Of a DNA stretch of 64,000 nucleotides, positions 42,647-54,500 are shown in pieces. Within the stretch, counting starts at the first letter, position 1. Each line of letters opens with the position of its first letter. The translations under genes were made by a program, and so were the position numbers. Source of the stretch: Hoplostethus atlanticus (Eukaryota > Chordata > Actinopteri > Trachichthyiformes > Trachichthyidae); contig JAXDDX010000062.1 of NCBI GenBank assembly GCA_034670405.1, positions 992,001 through 1,056,000 of the forward strand, given 5' to 3'. The notes beneath the pieces are model-generated. The model saw nothing but the letters and a program-made list of their open reading frames with translations. It made no database searches and was not told where the DNA came from.

Positions 42647-44660
42647 CCAACAGCATGAGCACTACAAAGCTAGCCAAATTGTTAAAGGATTTATTTTCAA
42701 CTTCATTGTGATGTTGAGTCATTTTCACTTGTAAGTTAAAATAGTGATTACTCACCCTACTCACCCTCACTGAGTTGTCTAATATAATAATGATAAGATA
42801 CTTTGTAATTCTTTGTTTCTGTGCAACTGACCCCGTCTTGAGGGTCTCGATGTGGTAATGCCTACTCCCTATATTCAATAAGTGAAAGCTATCTCGCATC
42901 ATTGCCCAACCATAACTCCACCTTGTGTACCTCAAAGGGAATTGTAAATGATTAACATACAGCTGTCTTGGTTTCCATGTACATTTATTACACTCAGCAG
43001 GAAACTGAGCTCTTATCAATAACAACGTGACATGGGTCTTGATCTTATGTTCTGAGAATGCAACAATTGTGGAGTATGGTGGAGAAAGGTAGAAATGAGA
43101 ACTGAGAGAGGAGCTCTTTGCTCACTCTGAACCAGAAACTGTTGAAGGTTGTTTGAGCCCGCTTGCAAGTGTAAGAATAAAACCCAGGAAAGACACTCTC
43201 CTGTTTGTGAGCTTTTTTTTTACAGAAATTGCCACCACAACTTTATTGGACCATATTGGTAAATTCTCTTTTTGCTTGCCACCCCTCCAGACCACAGGGT
43301 CAGCCAGAAAACAGCAGCCCTGGAGGTGGCAGAGGTTCAGTGTCACTTTAGCCAGGTGGATGGTCTGTCTAACCACCCTTCTACCCCTAAACCGTCTTCA
43401 ATCAGTCAAAGATCCGGTAGACTCACACAATTCGTGGGAATTTGTCTTCAAATACCTCATCATCACATGTCTGTTTCAAATTAGCCTCTTAAGGAACAGT
43501 GAGACTGCGTAGCCCACTCTGCCTCCACAATGTTGAGGATAAAAATAGTTGTTTGAGGAGAAGGTTGATTACAAGACTACCCCGGGATTCCTACTGAATG
43601 AAAGTGTGGGGTCAAAGGTCATGGGGATACAGTCAATATTGTTTCCTGTTTAAAGTGGAATTCTTTAACTCCTCAGAGAGGTGTGGGTAGGCGAGGGAAT
43701 GGGCCATTGCGTAACATAAGGGGGATGTCCGGGGCCCGCACATTTCTGAGACTGATCAAGTCATGCTGTTTGGTTCTGAGTGAGTATGTGTGTGTGTGTG
43801 TGTGTAGGAAAGAAAATGTGTTTGCTTTTTGGGGTGGAGTAAAAATACCTGCCTTTTTTAACTAATCTTATTTGATTGGATAAAGAATTAAGGAAATTAA
43901 ATCCATATCTAACAGGAATACACCCTGTTGGATTTGTGGTGCTCAATTAGGTGTTGGTAAGACGTGCAGGTTATCTGACGCATGTCCAGCATGCTCTGAC
44001 ATGCCATAGTAGTGTGAGTGGGGATCGGCGCTGGCTGGCTAGTCATTATCTACCATGACTCACTCCCTCACGGTTCCTTTCCTCCTCCGGGGCCCTGGAG
44101 TCACAGATTGTACAAAAAGATTCAGCAGGTTGGCCCATACCTGGCAGAGGGGGAAAGCTGTCACACACATCTTTACTCATGTACACGTAGGCACGTAGGA
44201 AAACCGCTGAAGACAAAACAATGTGCCTTATCAGCGGCGACAGTCTGGCTGCAGTTACGTGTTTGTCTCCTGTCCTACGCTTGGTTTCACCTGGGGGCCG
44301 GCTGTGCATTTCCAGACGTTGATCCATCAGGTGATCAACCTGGCCGTGATCATGAGTCATAATTCTCTTTTTTAATGTGAACACGGATGTATGTGTCCAT
44401 ACAGAGCCGGGTCAGCAAACTGAATGGGACTTGAAAGTTGTTTAAAGTCTTCACTGCGCACAATACACTGCCAAAAATGTTCAGAGCGCATTTGTTTTTC
44501 ATTACGATGAGTGAGGGTGGTCCTCCGACGCTAAGAGGAAAAGGGACTTGACGAAGAAACCAAAAAGTAGATCTGAAAACTACAGGTGATTTGTGATCAT
44601 TGTAAACATTTCACATGTCTGTCTGTGTCTTTAATTCTCTCTTTATTTGAACAAGAGAGG

Positions 44661-44695
<35 letters not shown>

Positions 44696-45798
44696 CTTGC
44701 CTGCACGTACGTATGAGCTCACACATAAAATGTGACACTGTCATAGCCTTCCCGAGGTCCCCAAGACTCTCTCACGCAATATTATAAATAGTTGTATTGA
44801 TCACAGAGCAATTTCTCAATCTTTCAACCACCGTGGCAAACCTACTTTGTCACCACATATTAGTAATACATTTTTAAGCGTGTGACAGTGTAAATGAAGT
44901 GGCCCATAGAAGAGCATATCGTTTTGTTAGCATATGTATGTATATATGCTTATATGTTTTTGAAGTAAAGATGAGGATCACACTGTAATAAGGCTGTAAG
45001 ATGCAGTTGCTGGTTCATGTACTGTACTGTAACTATTACCGTGCTGGAGAGCACAAACAGAAATCAGGAATTTGAGCATATAGTTTTCTGAGTCAGATTG
45101 TCTCAGACAGGAGTTGAAATGAATCCCTTAAACTGTGTCACATCCAGTTAAGATTTCATGCATTCAAACCAAGGTGTCTATTTTAGGAATAGGCGGGAGT
45201 CATGTAGCATGGTATTCATCCACTCCACAAAGGTGAGTGTGACACCTGAGCCTCAAGGCAAGACTAGGTCCAGCTTTTGTGTCCTGGCTAAGTTGAGTAA
45301 ATGGCTAAGTTGAGTAAATCTGTCGAGTTTTGAAGGTTGGTTTTGACTGGAACAAACTAGATGCCGGAAAAGAAGGAGATTCCTGTGCTGCGGGTACTTG
45401 GGATAAGTAACAACATGTTCACTCTGCCCCGTAAAAAGGACGAGAGAGGAGAAAAGGTTTTGTCCTTCCCCTGCTGCTTGTCACAATGGCGGTTATAGGG
45501 GGTGGAGGGGGTCTATAAAAAACATAGCAGGTCCATCCAACACCCCCCCACCCACCACCACACACACACACACACACACACATTACTGTATATCACAAGT
45601 TTTACACGAGAACACCCACACCGTATGACGGAGGTTTTCAACATAGCTTTTAAACAAATAATCAAAAACACGTTCACCTACAGATTACACAAACACATAC
45701 TGGAACAAGCACAAGCCTGCCTCCTGCTGCTAGCAAGCAAATTAATATGCTGTGCAGCACACAGGCAAGCACACACACACACACATGCTGTGAAAGGA

Positions 45799-45806
45799 CT
45801 ATAAAA
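45799..45806 (+). promoter_or_regulatory. lrrn4cl: TATA-box candidate for lrrn4cl
   Basis: TATAAAAG lies about 970 bases upstream of the start codon. A plausible 5' UTR exon then ends at CCAACAG/GTACAG (46038/46039) and splices to the acceptor at 46764, just before the ATG. This layout is inferred from the splice-like sequences only. Confidence 0.4.
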
Positions 45807-46766
45807 GAGAAATGGGAGGGGTGGTGGCAAGAAGTGAAAAAAGACAGAAGACAGAGAGAGAGAGAGAGGGAGGTGGGAGAATGAGGGGGTGTTGAGGAGG
45901 AGGAGGAGAGTTTGATGGGAACAAAATCAGACGGTCAGACCAGAGGAGGAGAGTAAGCGAGTGTGCAAGCGGGCAGAGTAACAACAAAGAAAGAGAAAGA
46001 GAGAGAAAAGATTTGAACTATCCATCCCCATCCAACAGGTACAGTCTTCTTTTGTTTGCTTCTCTTTTCATTCAATCCATTTCTATGGCGATGCGTCTGT
46101 TGATCCACAGCTGCAAAACACAGAGGGCTCACACGTTTATTTGTAGAGCTGCGCTCCTTGGTGGCAGCCACTTAAAGGCATGAGAGAAGTTTTGTGTTTC
46201 AAACTTAAGTAGACATTGTAAAGCTGATCTTCCCTAAAAGGAGGGAAAGCCTTTGTAGTGTACTTCATCTTGGGTTCCCACAGAAACCATCTGGCTCGCT
46301 GCCAATAGAGAATGAAGCATTAATGGGGTCACCAAGACATTTCTACACATTCAAAATGAGCCTGTTTATATACACGACATGTTTGATTATACACAAAACC
46401 ACTTATAGATAAACTGATTTCAAAATAATTTCCTACCCTTTGTATCACTGTAACTCATTATTAGTATGCCTATTTTCTTTTTCTTTTATACCGTAACCTA
46501 CATTATTCTATCTTCTGTGTTTTCTGTATGCTAGTTTTAAGGCGGACTCACTACTTTCTTTATTAATGTCAGTTCCTCTTTTCCACCTTACTAGACCAAT
46601 TTCTTTGTTACGTTACTATAGAGAAAGAATCAAGGATGACTAATTTTCTCCAGTGGGTGAACATCATTTTAGCCTTGTTGGTTACACATTTATGGTTGTA
46701 TCATTTTTTAAATGACCACTGTCTTCCAGTTCTCAGAAATCAATTATGTTATTTCTATCAACAGAG

Positions 46767-47567
46767 ATGATGTCACTGCGTAGGAACCTGGCTGTGCTTC
46801 TACTATTTCTGACCCCTGATTCCTTCCTCCATTTTTCCTCGCCTCTCCTCCCCTCCCTCCGTCTTGCCAGTGCTGTCCCCACTTCCCCTCCCATCACTCG
46901 CCCGCGAATTTTGTTCATAACTGACATCGGCTCAGATGATAAAGACTATGAGGACAACCACAGCTCTCCTCCCAGTGTGTCTTCCTCCATAAAGCCTCCC
47001 CTCCTCCATGATCCCCAGCTCTGCCAGTACAACCCCTGCCTGGAGAAGCAAGAGTCCTGTGCCTATCTTTCAGCCCAGAATGGGTGCCTCTGTCCTGGCC
47101 TCAGTGGGGCCGACCAGCCCCCTCACGCTCCATACCTCCAAGAGCTGGTCCCAGTCAGTGATGGGGACGGCAGAGGGAAGGTAGAGATCCAGTGGTGTGC
47201 CCCACCTTCAGTGGTATCTGGGTACAGAGTGGTGGTCGAGGGAAGCAGAACGGAAGCCCTGGACTTTGGGCAAGAGTTGCGACGGGGGCTGGTGGGGTCC
47301 TTGGAGGTTGGGGCCACGGTGTGTGTGGAGGCAGTGAACAAGGCAGGACGCAGTGCCCCCTCTGAGTTCTCCTGTAAGAGGTACGACCCCCCTGAACCCT
47401 CTAACCATGCACTGAGGGCCGGGGTCATAGGGGGAGGAGTGGCCTTTCTCTTAATCCTTTCCATGGCAGCTGTAATCCTCTGGAAGTGCCAAGTGTGTCG
47501 AAAAGTAAAGAAGGACTCCACTGAGGGACTGGGGAACCCTTCTTACAGCACAGAGGGAACTCTGTGA
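46767..47567 (+). CDS. lrrn4cl: LRRN4 C-terminal-like protein
   Basis: A single coding exon of 266 codons plus TGA. The ATG chosen lies two bases after an acceptor (CAACAG, 46764); an upstream in-frame ATG at 46746 would fall in the intron. Order of parts: signal peptide (hydrophobic LAVLLLFL, about residues 8-16); an acidic linker; a cysteine-rich EGF-like piece from about residue 86 (CQYNPC...CAYL...CLCPGL); a fibronectin type III domain from about 115 to 205 (VEIQWCAPPS, GYRVVVEGS, VCVEAVNKAGRSAPSEFSC); a membrane span at about 217-238 (AGVIGGGVAFLLILSMAAVI); and a 27-residue tail with NPSY. The pattern CLCPGLS...QPP...WCAP...ANEAG is shared with human LRRN4CL. It is a type I membrane protein whose molecular role is poorly known. 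Confidence 0.85.
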   Translation: MMSLRRNLAVLLLFLTPDSFLHFSSPLLPSLRLASAVPTSPPITRPRILFITDIGSDDKDYEDNHSSPPSVSSSIKPPLLHDPQLCQYNPCLEKQESCAYLSAQNGCLCPGLSGADQPPHAPYLQELVPVSDGDGRGKVEIQWCAPPSVVSGYRVVVEGSRTEALDFGQELRRGLVGSLEVGATVCVEAVNKAGRSAPSEFSCKRYDPPEPSNHALRAGVIGGGVAFLLILSMAAVILWKCQVCRKVKKDSTEGLGNPSYSTEGTL

Positions 47568-47807
47568 TCCAGAATGGTGTAGTGCAGACACAGTCCGTCC
47601 CAGTCACATCAGCAAATCCCAAGAGACAATTCTATAGCAACAGGCTGATGGGAGACTAATAGCTACCAAAACTCTAGAGGGATGGTGTTGTGATCATGCA
47701 GTTCAGAAGATGTTTACACTCCTGTTTCAAGGAATATACAATTATTGTATAATTGAAATATGATTAAATAAGAACTTTGGAGGTTGTGGAATAACTAACC
47801 TCTTCAG

Positions 47808-48285
47808 CAAACACTACCCTGACCCTTCCTCTTAGCCTTGCCTATTTGTCGTCAATTATGTGTCTGAGCTCTTGTTATTGGCTCTTGTTCATTTGATACT
47901 TATTTGTCTTAGCTCTTGTTTATTTGGTTCACTTATTTGTCTTAGCTCTTGTTTATTTGGTTCACTTATTTGTCTTAGCTCTTGTTTATTTGATGTTCTT
48001 ATTTGTCTTAGCTCTTGTTTATTTGGTTCACTTATTTGTCTTAGCTCTTGTTTATTTGATGCTCTTATTTGTCTCATTTGTTTAAGATAAAGTAGGTTGC
48101 TAACTTATTGCACTCTTAACTTAACACTAGTTATGCTCTTAGTTGCTTGTTTAGGAAGGAAATGCACTTACGATTTCTGGTGACTAGTAGTTTTCTTGCC
48201 TACCTATGTTGAATGCACTCATTGTAAGTCGCTTTGGATAAAAGCGTCTGCTAAATGACTGTAATGTAATGTAATGTAACCTAAC
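47808..48285 (-). repeat. dispersed teleost repeat with internal minisatellite
   Basis: On the minus strand this matches the repeat at 55741-56240. It carries the (TTACA)n end, the words AGTCATTTAGCAGACGC and TATCCAAAGCGACTTACA, and the far end AGGAAGGGTCAGGGTAGTG. The segment between has been amplified into 33-bp tandem units (47899-48075). It lies in the presumptive 3' UTR of lrrn4cl. Confidence 0.7.
47899..48075. repeat. 33-bp minisatellite, about five copies
   Basis: Tandem units of about 33 bases built on CTTATTTGTCTTAGCTCTTG plus TTTATTTGGTTCA. One unit variant carries GATGT or GATGC in place of GGTTC. Because 33 is a multiple of three, it gives an 11-residue periodic open frame on both strands (for example LICLSSCLFGS); I regard these as accidental. 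Confidence 0.85.
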
Positions 48286-48440
48286 AAAAAGGTTAGCTAT
48301 GGCTGATTTTGTGCCTAGAACAACTACAGATGTATTTGCTGGCAAATTATCTTCTGTAGATTTATTGCAGTGTTTTAATTCTATGGCAGATGAATTGAAT
48401 TGTAAACATTAATCTTTAAGATATACTGACACACTTTTGT

Positions 48441-48465
48441 AATAAACTAAACGTTTCCTAATAAA
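48441..48465 (+). terminator. lrrn4cl: poly(A) signals for lrrn4cl
   Basis: Two AATAAA hexamers at 48441-48446 and 48460-48465 on the plus strand. If used, the lrrn4cl 3' UTR is about 900 bases and includes the whole repeat at 47808-48285. Confidence 0.5.
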
Positions 48466-48783
48466 AGCGAGTAAATTGTTTTATTTGAACCATTGTTTCA
48501 CTGCAAGTGGATTGTATAAATTTTCCACTACATCGAGGATAGGTGACGAGCTGATCCAAGTGCAAACTACTGTCGCCTCGCTCAACTTTTATTTTGAAAC
48601 CCTCATAAGGAACAGTGAAGGCGGGAACTTGATTTGATTGGCTAAATGCCTATGTTAATTACGTTAGGTCCCGCCTCCCTTCTCTATCTAATCCAATGAT
48701 TTGCCAGCAAACAATGTAAGGAAGAAGAGGTATTTTTGACAGCATATAGAACTATCATTCATACATCCAACGTACAAGTTACA

Positions 48784-49734
48784 ATGGCAAACGCAGGTGA
48801 GTCTGAACACTTTGCAAGAAGCCTTTCTTTCATTTAACTCATAGCTCGTCGATGCGACAGTTTTCTCCTACTGATATCTGAGTTTAATCACGTACATTTA
48901 ATCGTGTGAAATAGAACTAACGTTAGCCAACTAACTGTAATTAGTTTAATGATTTATAGCACCATTGTTAAAATTTGGGCAGTATGTGTCGCATTATGTT
49001 ATACATGAAAGTCTACTAACTAACAAAGAGTAAACGAGGAAAGTAGTAATAGTAGTAGAAAGAATATTCAGTTATCATTATATTTTATATTACATATAGA
49101 ATGACTCAGCACAACAGAAACTACATAAACTCAGCCCGGAAGCAACCTTTACCCCAGCCTAACATGCATGTAACAGTGAGTTGGGCAAAAAGCATACTCT
49201 TCTTGCAGCACTAGTCCTATTTGTAGACTACTGGCCTGAGTTATTGGTTAGTACTTTGGCTGTGTCCCAAAACGTTTCGTTCCCTTCCTTCCCTCGCTCT
49301 CTATCACTCGCCTCAAACCTTGAAGAGAAGGAGAGGGGGGAGTAAGTTGGTGATTTAAAAACTCATACAGATTTGTCTTCCAAAAGGAGCTTCTGTCTTC
49401 TGTCATCAATTTGGACAACTGAGTCTTGAGTCTTGATATTTTTCATCAATAGGTCATCCATTAGGAATACCAGTTTTACATCAACCATGGTTGTTGTTTC
49501 ATGCTTGGTTGCGTCTTTCTATGAGCTGCCAAGCTGTTCCCTGTCTCTTTTGACTACAGTATTTGGCATAACAAACCAGTCCTATTGATTTGAGAAGTTA
49601 TTACTTAAATGAAGTGAAACATAGCGTGGAGTGATTGTTTGCATGCCATACTATATCAGAGGACATTGTGCCCCTACTCCTACTACCACCCAACCCTTGA
49701 CACACACACCCACACCCACACCCGCACCCGCACC

Positions 49735-49774
<40 letters not shown>

Positions 49775-50928
49775 CTGTTTGATCTGAAAGGGAGTATGAA
49801 TCCAATCATGAGGAGATTATGTTCTGGAGTGGAATGTGCCCTCTAAGGGGAGGTGGGAGTCAAGTTGCTTGTACGTCTGTGTACAGGTATGTCCTACACT
49901 CTCCAGGTATCATACTCCAGGATTACAAAATGGGTATGACCAAGCATATAAACAGTAGCCAACAGTAATTAATGCAATTTCATTGTGGGTATCCAAGAAT
50001 GGCTTCCCAAGCTCTGACAAAACCTAAATCACTTTTATCCCTCTGCCATTACCAGGCAAGAAGGAGATCTCCTATGAAGATCTCCAGGCTCTCCTGAAGA
50101 AGAGCCAGAGTCTCTTTTTGGTTGATGTCCGTTCTAAAGAGGAAGTGGATAAAGGAAGCATCCTAGGATCCATCCACATCCCAGGTGAGCTTCACTCAGA
50201 CTCATTTACATGGGATTTTTTTTGAACTGCTTTGTAGGATTACTTCATTTTCAGTACTTGGTGTTCTAACTGGATGTGCAGATTTCACTTGGAAGACTGG
50301 AAATGCTTGGTTTGTAGTGGTGAATAGCATTGGTGTAGGCCTATTTTTCAAGTTATGAAAGTTTCAGAATAGCTGTTTATGTCCCTCTCCTAGTTTATCA
50401 ATAATATATACTTCCTTCATTCTTTCCATCCCTAGTTGATACAGTGGAGAGTGATCTTGCACTGGATCCTGCAGAATTCATGTCCAAATACGGGGTGACC
50501 AGGCCACCGCTGGATGCCCCAGAGCTGGTCTTTTACTGCCAGATGGGCAGGCGAGGGGGAGTGGCCACAGACAAGGCACACGTACTGGGATACCAGAAGT
50601 AAATAAGTTATCGCTTACTGTACAAAATACACACAGCCCGTTTTGCTATTACACAGACTGTGTAACCCTAATAAGCCTCGCTGCTTAAGCGTTATCTCAT
50701 GTCCACATAAATGACTCCTGTACACTTACAGAACCAAGCAGTTTTTTCAGCTTCCTTACCTCACTTGTCTAGAAACTTTCGCTGTCTGTATAATGCCTTG
50801 CAATATTTATATTATACAGTAGTTGTATAAAGATGACGACTCTTACCTTCTGTGCCTCTGTCTTCTATTTTAGTGCACGTAACTATTCTGGCGGATACAA
50901 GGAGTGGTCTGAGAAAGAGGGAAAATGA
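48784..50928 (+). CDS. tstd1: thiosulfate:glutathione sulfurtransferase-like, single rhodanese domain
   Basis: Four exons: 48784-48796, 50056-50184, 50436-50598, 50874-50928. All are GT-AG with phases that fit, giving 119 residues. The protein is one rhodanese domain: ISYEDLQALLKK, the substrate-site strand LVDVRSKEEVDKGSI, GSIHIPV, then the catalytic loop C-Q-M-G-R-R-G after VFY, and finally LGYQNARNYSGGYKEW. The arrangement matches human TSTD1 (115 residues; FFCQMGKRG, GARNYAGAYREW). TSTD1 moves sulfane sulfur from thiosulfate to glutathione in hydrogen sulfide metabolism; the active-site cysteine is intact. TSTD3 is a closely related alternative, so the paralog assignment is less sure than the family. 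Confidence 0.85.
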
Positions 50929-50949
50929 TGTGTTGGAGCCTGATAGCTA

Positions 50950-51513
50950 CACAAATAACAAATATTAAATATAAACAGTCAATGGTTTTCTTTTAATGTC
51001 ATTTGATACTGTTAGTGTTTTTGTACATTTGAAATACATCTATTGTATTTAAAATGTTAATAAATAAATTGCTCAGAATCATTATTCTTTGTGTTGAGGT
51101 TGTTTGGCTTGCGTAATGATTAATATGAGGGCATTGTCACCATGCAGTGTTTGATAGTGACCCTTGCCACAGCAAGTGTGCACTAGCTTGTACAGTTTGC
51201 TGAAAGCCACTATGTTTATTAAAGACACATACTAGAAGCGCCATTTCCCAGCACTTCATAGCCTGGCCGATTGTTGACCATAAGAACTTGAACTTCATCT
51301 GCAGTGAAATCTATCAGTCAGTGTACATAAAGAGCCTCTGACTTATACTGCAGCTATTGTGTTCATATACTGCTGTTAAAAAAACAATGCCTGAAATTAA
51401 TTCTCTTCACACAAGTAATTAACAGAAGTGGTCTAATACTGGTGGCTTATACCTTTGTTTTATCAAGGTGGGTGAGTTAAAACTGGTTAGACCTTGTATT
51501 TCAAATAGAACAT
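50950..51513. other. short intergenic stretch tstd1 to top6bl
   Basis: Contains the tstd1 3' UTR and about 450 bases of AT-rich DNA leading into the predicted top6bl 5' end. No TATA box is seen. An E2F-type TTTGGCGCGC lies just inside the predicted first exon at 51522-51531. Confidence 0.5.
51059..51064 (+). terminator. tstd1: poly(A) signal for tstd1
   Basis: AATAAA (overlapping AATAAATAAA), about 130 bases after the stop codon. Confidence 0.7.
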
Positions 51514-54500
51514 ATGGCTCATTTGGCGCGCGACAGTCAGCTGGCGTTTGAAAGGAAAGTTGGGAAGCTGAAGATGCTCAAAGAAATACAGCAGGTTATT
51601 TTTTGATTTTCCTTAGAGAGCGACACACATTTTGCTTAAGAGACACGGGTAGATTCTTCCTGCCTGTTTGAACATTAAAGACTGATGGATTACTGTATCT
51701 TGCTAGGATAAACAGCAACACTAATGTTAGAAGCACTCAAGTTCACCGGGGAAGCTAGCTACCTACTAGCTAACTTAACTGACTTAGGCTAACTTGTCCA
51801 CTGTGCTTCGTAATTACCGTTTCAGGTTTTACGGTTGCTCATGCTTTTGAGAAAGCAGAGGGGGCGGCGCCGTTTGAGGTCTGCAGGAGGACTTTTGGTA
51901 CTACTGTGGCCGGGACTAGGCACTAACAACAAAATAAACTGCACTGGTAAGCCTAAATTACAAATTTAAAAAAGTTTCCAGAGGCCCAAAGACGGCCTCC
52001 TGGTTTGACACCGTGATATGTCGCGCTGTGTAAAATGTCAAATCCAAGCGTTAATATCTGCACTGGTAGCAGATTAACAAACTGTCTTCATCTTCAAGTT
52101 GCGGTATGTTTGGGCCATAATGTTAAAACATGTTGCCACCATCATTTAGCACCTCTTTTCCTGCTCCAAAGAAGGTGGTGCAGAGAGGTCTGACTAACAG
52201 CACTTCCTCCAGCCCACCCCAAAAGCTTCAGCATCAACTAAACTGTCACAGATGTTGCTAGTTGCCCAACACTAACAGTATTTCCATTTATGGCAAAGTT
52301 GCGGCTGCTGGTCCCTGGTGTGCAGGTCTTAAAATGGATGCACTCCAACCAGGTACGTACACGCACAAACAAATAAACACATACGCACATCCTCTGGTTT
52401 AATGTATCACATCTGTTTGTCTTTTTGCTGCATTAGTACTAACAGGAGTACAGGATAAGCTATTTCCCTGTGCCGGTCCCTGCCCTGAGTCTGACCCGGA
52501 GGAGCTGTGTGCCTTCACTGACATGCATGGTCCTCTTCGGTTCCTCCAGTCGCTTCAGGTGGCTGTGTTTGAACATTATCGCACATCCCAACAAACATCC
52601 TGTCGTCCTCTGGGATATTTGAGGCTGGGCACTGTCTGAAACTTCTTGAACATATTCAGCACGATAGTTAACTTAGCCCAGAGCACTGCAGAGGTAGTTT
52701 TTATTCTAGGTGTCTAATCAAAGGCCAAATATCAAATCCAAGAATGTCAATACTTGTGTCCTTGTGGAGGAAATTATTCCCAGGTTGTCTTGGAGAGAAC
52801 AAACTTCTCATGAAAGTGAGAACAGGGAGGCATCCTTACTGTTTCAGATGTACTGTGTGCCAATTAAGATCAATCACAGCTGTTCATTTTCCCAGCTGTT
52901 AGAAGCAGCTCTGTACTATAGACTATAGTCTATCGTTCTTGCAATGCGTCTTGGTGCTTCCCCATTCATTCTCATTGGCCAAGTCACCATCCGATGCATC
53001 CTCGGTTGGCAATTGAACTTCCGGGATCTTTATATGTCCTCCATCATCATCATCCTCAGCATTCGTTTGTTTTGGAATCATGCTTCAGCTGTTAGACATT
53101 ACACAAAACACGTCATGGAGGACACAAGAATGTAAATTGAGAATGGGCCAGGGACAATTTATTCCCGGGGCAACAGATGAATGCAATTAACTACCTGGCA
53201 GAATAGAAAACCAGCAGTACTCTAGACTCTGATTGGAACTAAATTAAACTGAAACCTATTGGAATTAAATCTAGTAGTGAAAGTCTTGAATTTCACATGT
53301 ACCCCTATGAATGCAATGTCTGGTAGATGGAGTGAGCCCGTGTCTGTGGGTGATGTGTTATCTCTGCTTATCCTTTTACATTGTGCAGGTGAGAGACACA
53401 AGGCAATTCAGTCCAGAGTGGCGTTCGCATGCAGAGGCATTCCTACACAGATTCAGTCTGACTAATGCAGGGGTAGGAAAGGACCAGTTGCCCTCTGGCA
53501 TCTATCTATGATCATGTGCTTTAGAGACTTGTCACCAAAATGCTGACTGTCCTCATCTTTTGCCCAGGTGAAAATCCACCTCAGATTCAAATCAGATCAG
53601 GAGACTTTCCAACGGGTGTTTAGGTATGACAGCCTATTATGTGTTGCAGGTGTCACTTAATACTACCAAAGATTATAGCTTCCTCTCTGGGTAAATCATT
53701 ACCCAATCTCAACCTAGCAAGTCCATTCTGCCTGATAGATGGCCTTGGTTAATTCAAAACTTCATGGAATTAATTGAATCAATATGTCAACATCTGTATT
53801 CTGCTTTTATGTCTTCTGTCACTGTGTATTACATTGAACTTGGTCTGGTATTACCAACATGTCCATTTGGTAAAATAACATTATTTTGTTTGTGTTCTTA
53901 CAGTGTGAAGATCCAGAGTAAAATTGTGCAGAAAAGCCAACCATCACTGATCTTTGATGTCACCTGTAATACACAGTAAGTAATGCTGTTGCTTATATGT
54001 GCTTAACACATGTGTGCTTATGCATGTGTAATCAGTATTACCCTACCTACAGTAGAAAAAAAAACAGAACAAAAACAAGTGTGGAACCAAAACTGATAAT
54101 ATAAACATGGTGGAAATACTAATCGATCCATGTGTGCTTGTGTCTGTGAGACTTGAAAAGCGACTCCTTTCCCTGGTTCCTGTTTCAAGGCCTCCAGTGT
54201 GGGTGGGGAAAAGAGCCTGGTGTCAGGGAGGGCACCCTGTCCTGGGAGGCAGGTTGCCACTCAGTATCCCCCCAGAGGCCATGGACAGAGGCCTGTACGG
54301 GGAGCTCAGCCTCCAGCCAGTCACCCTACTCAGCCCCTGTGTGCTACAATACCCCAACCTGGCAACCCAACTCACTTGCATAAAAATATCCTTTACTGAT
54401 TGTGTCATGTGAGATGAACACACACACACACACGCAGACAAGGACACACACAAGCACACGTTCTTCCTTGACTCCATATGTGGCCAGGTGTTTGTGAACA

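Larger units (their letters stand above)
41061..46766. other. intergenic region between slc16a2 and lrrn4cl
   Basis: About 5.7 kb between divergent genes. Contents: a LINE tail at 42490-42646, (GT)n tracts near 43787-43806 and 44660-44694, (CA)n near 45558-45584, AG-rich DNA near 45855-45905, and a TATAAAAG box near 45799 that could serve lrrn4cl. Open frames are short or lie in simple repeats, and I see no further gene. Confidence 0.55.

Noticed and set aside
47860-48090. Periodic 11-residue repeat protein on either strand
   Set aside because: It is a 33-bp minisatellite in a non-coding repeat; periodicity follows from unit length.
52441-52558. Alternative reading EYRISYFPVPVP for top6bl exon 5 using the second AG
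   Set aside because: That frame runs into a stop when joined to exon 6. The chosen frame (LTGVQDKLFPC...LQSLQ) joins both neighbours cleanly.
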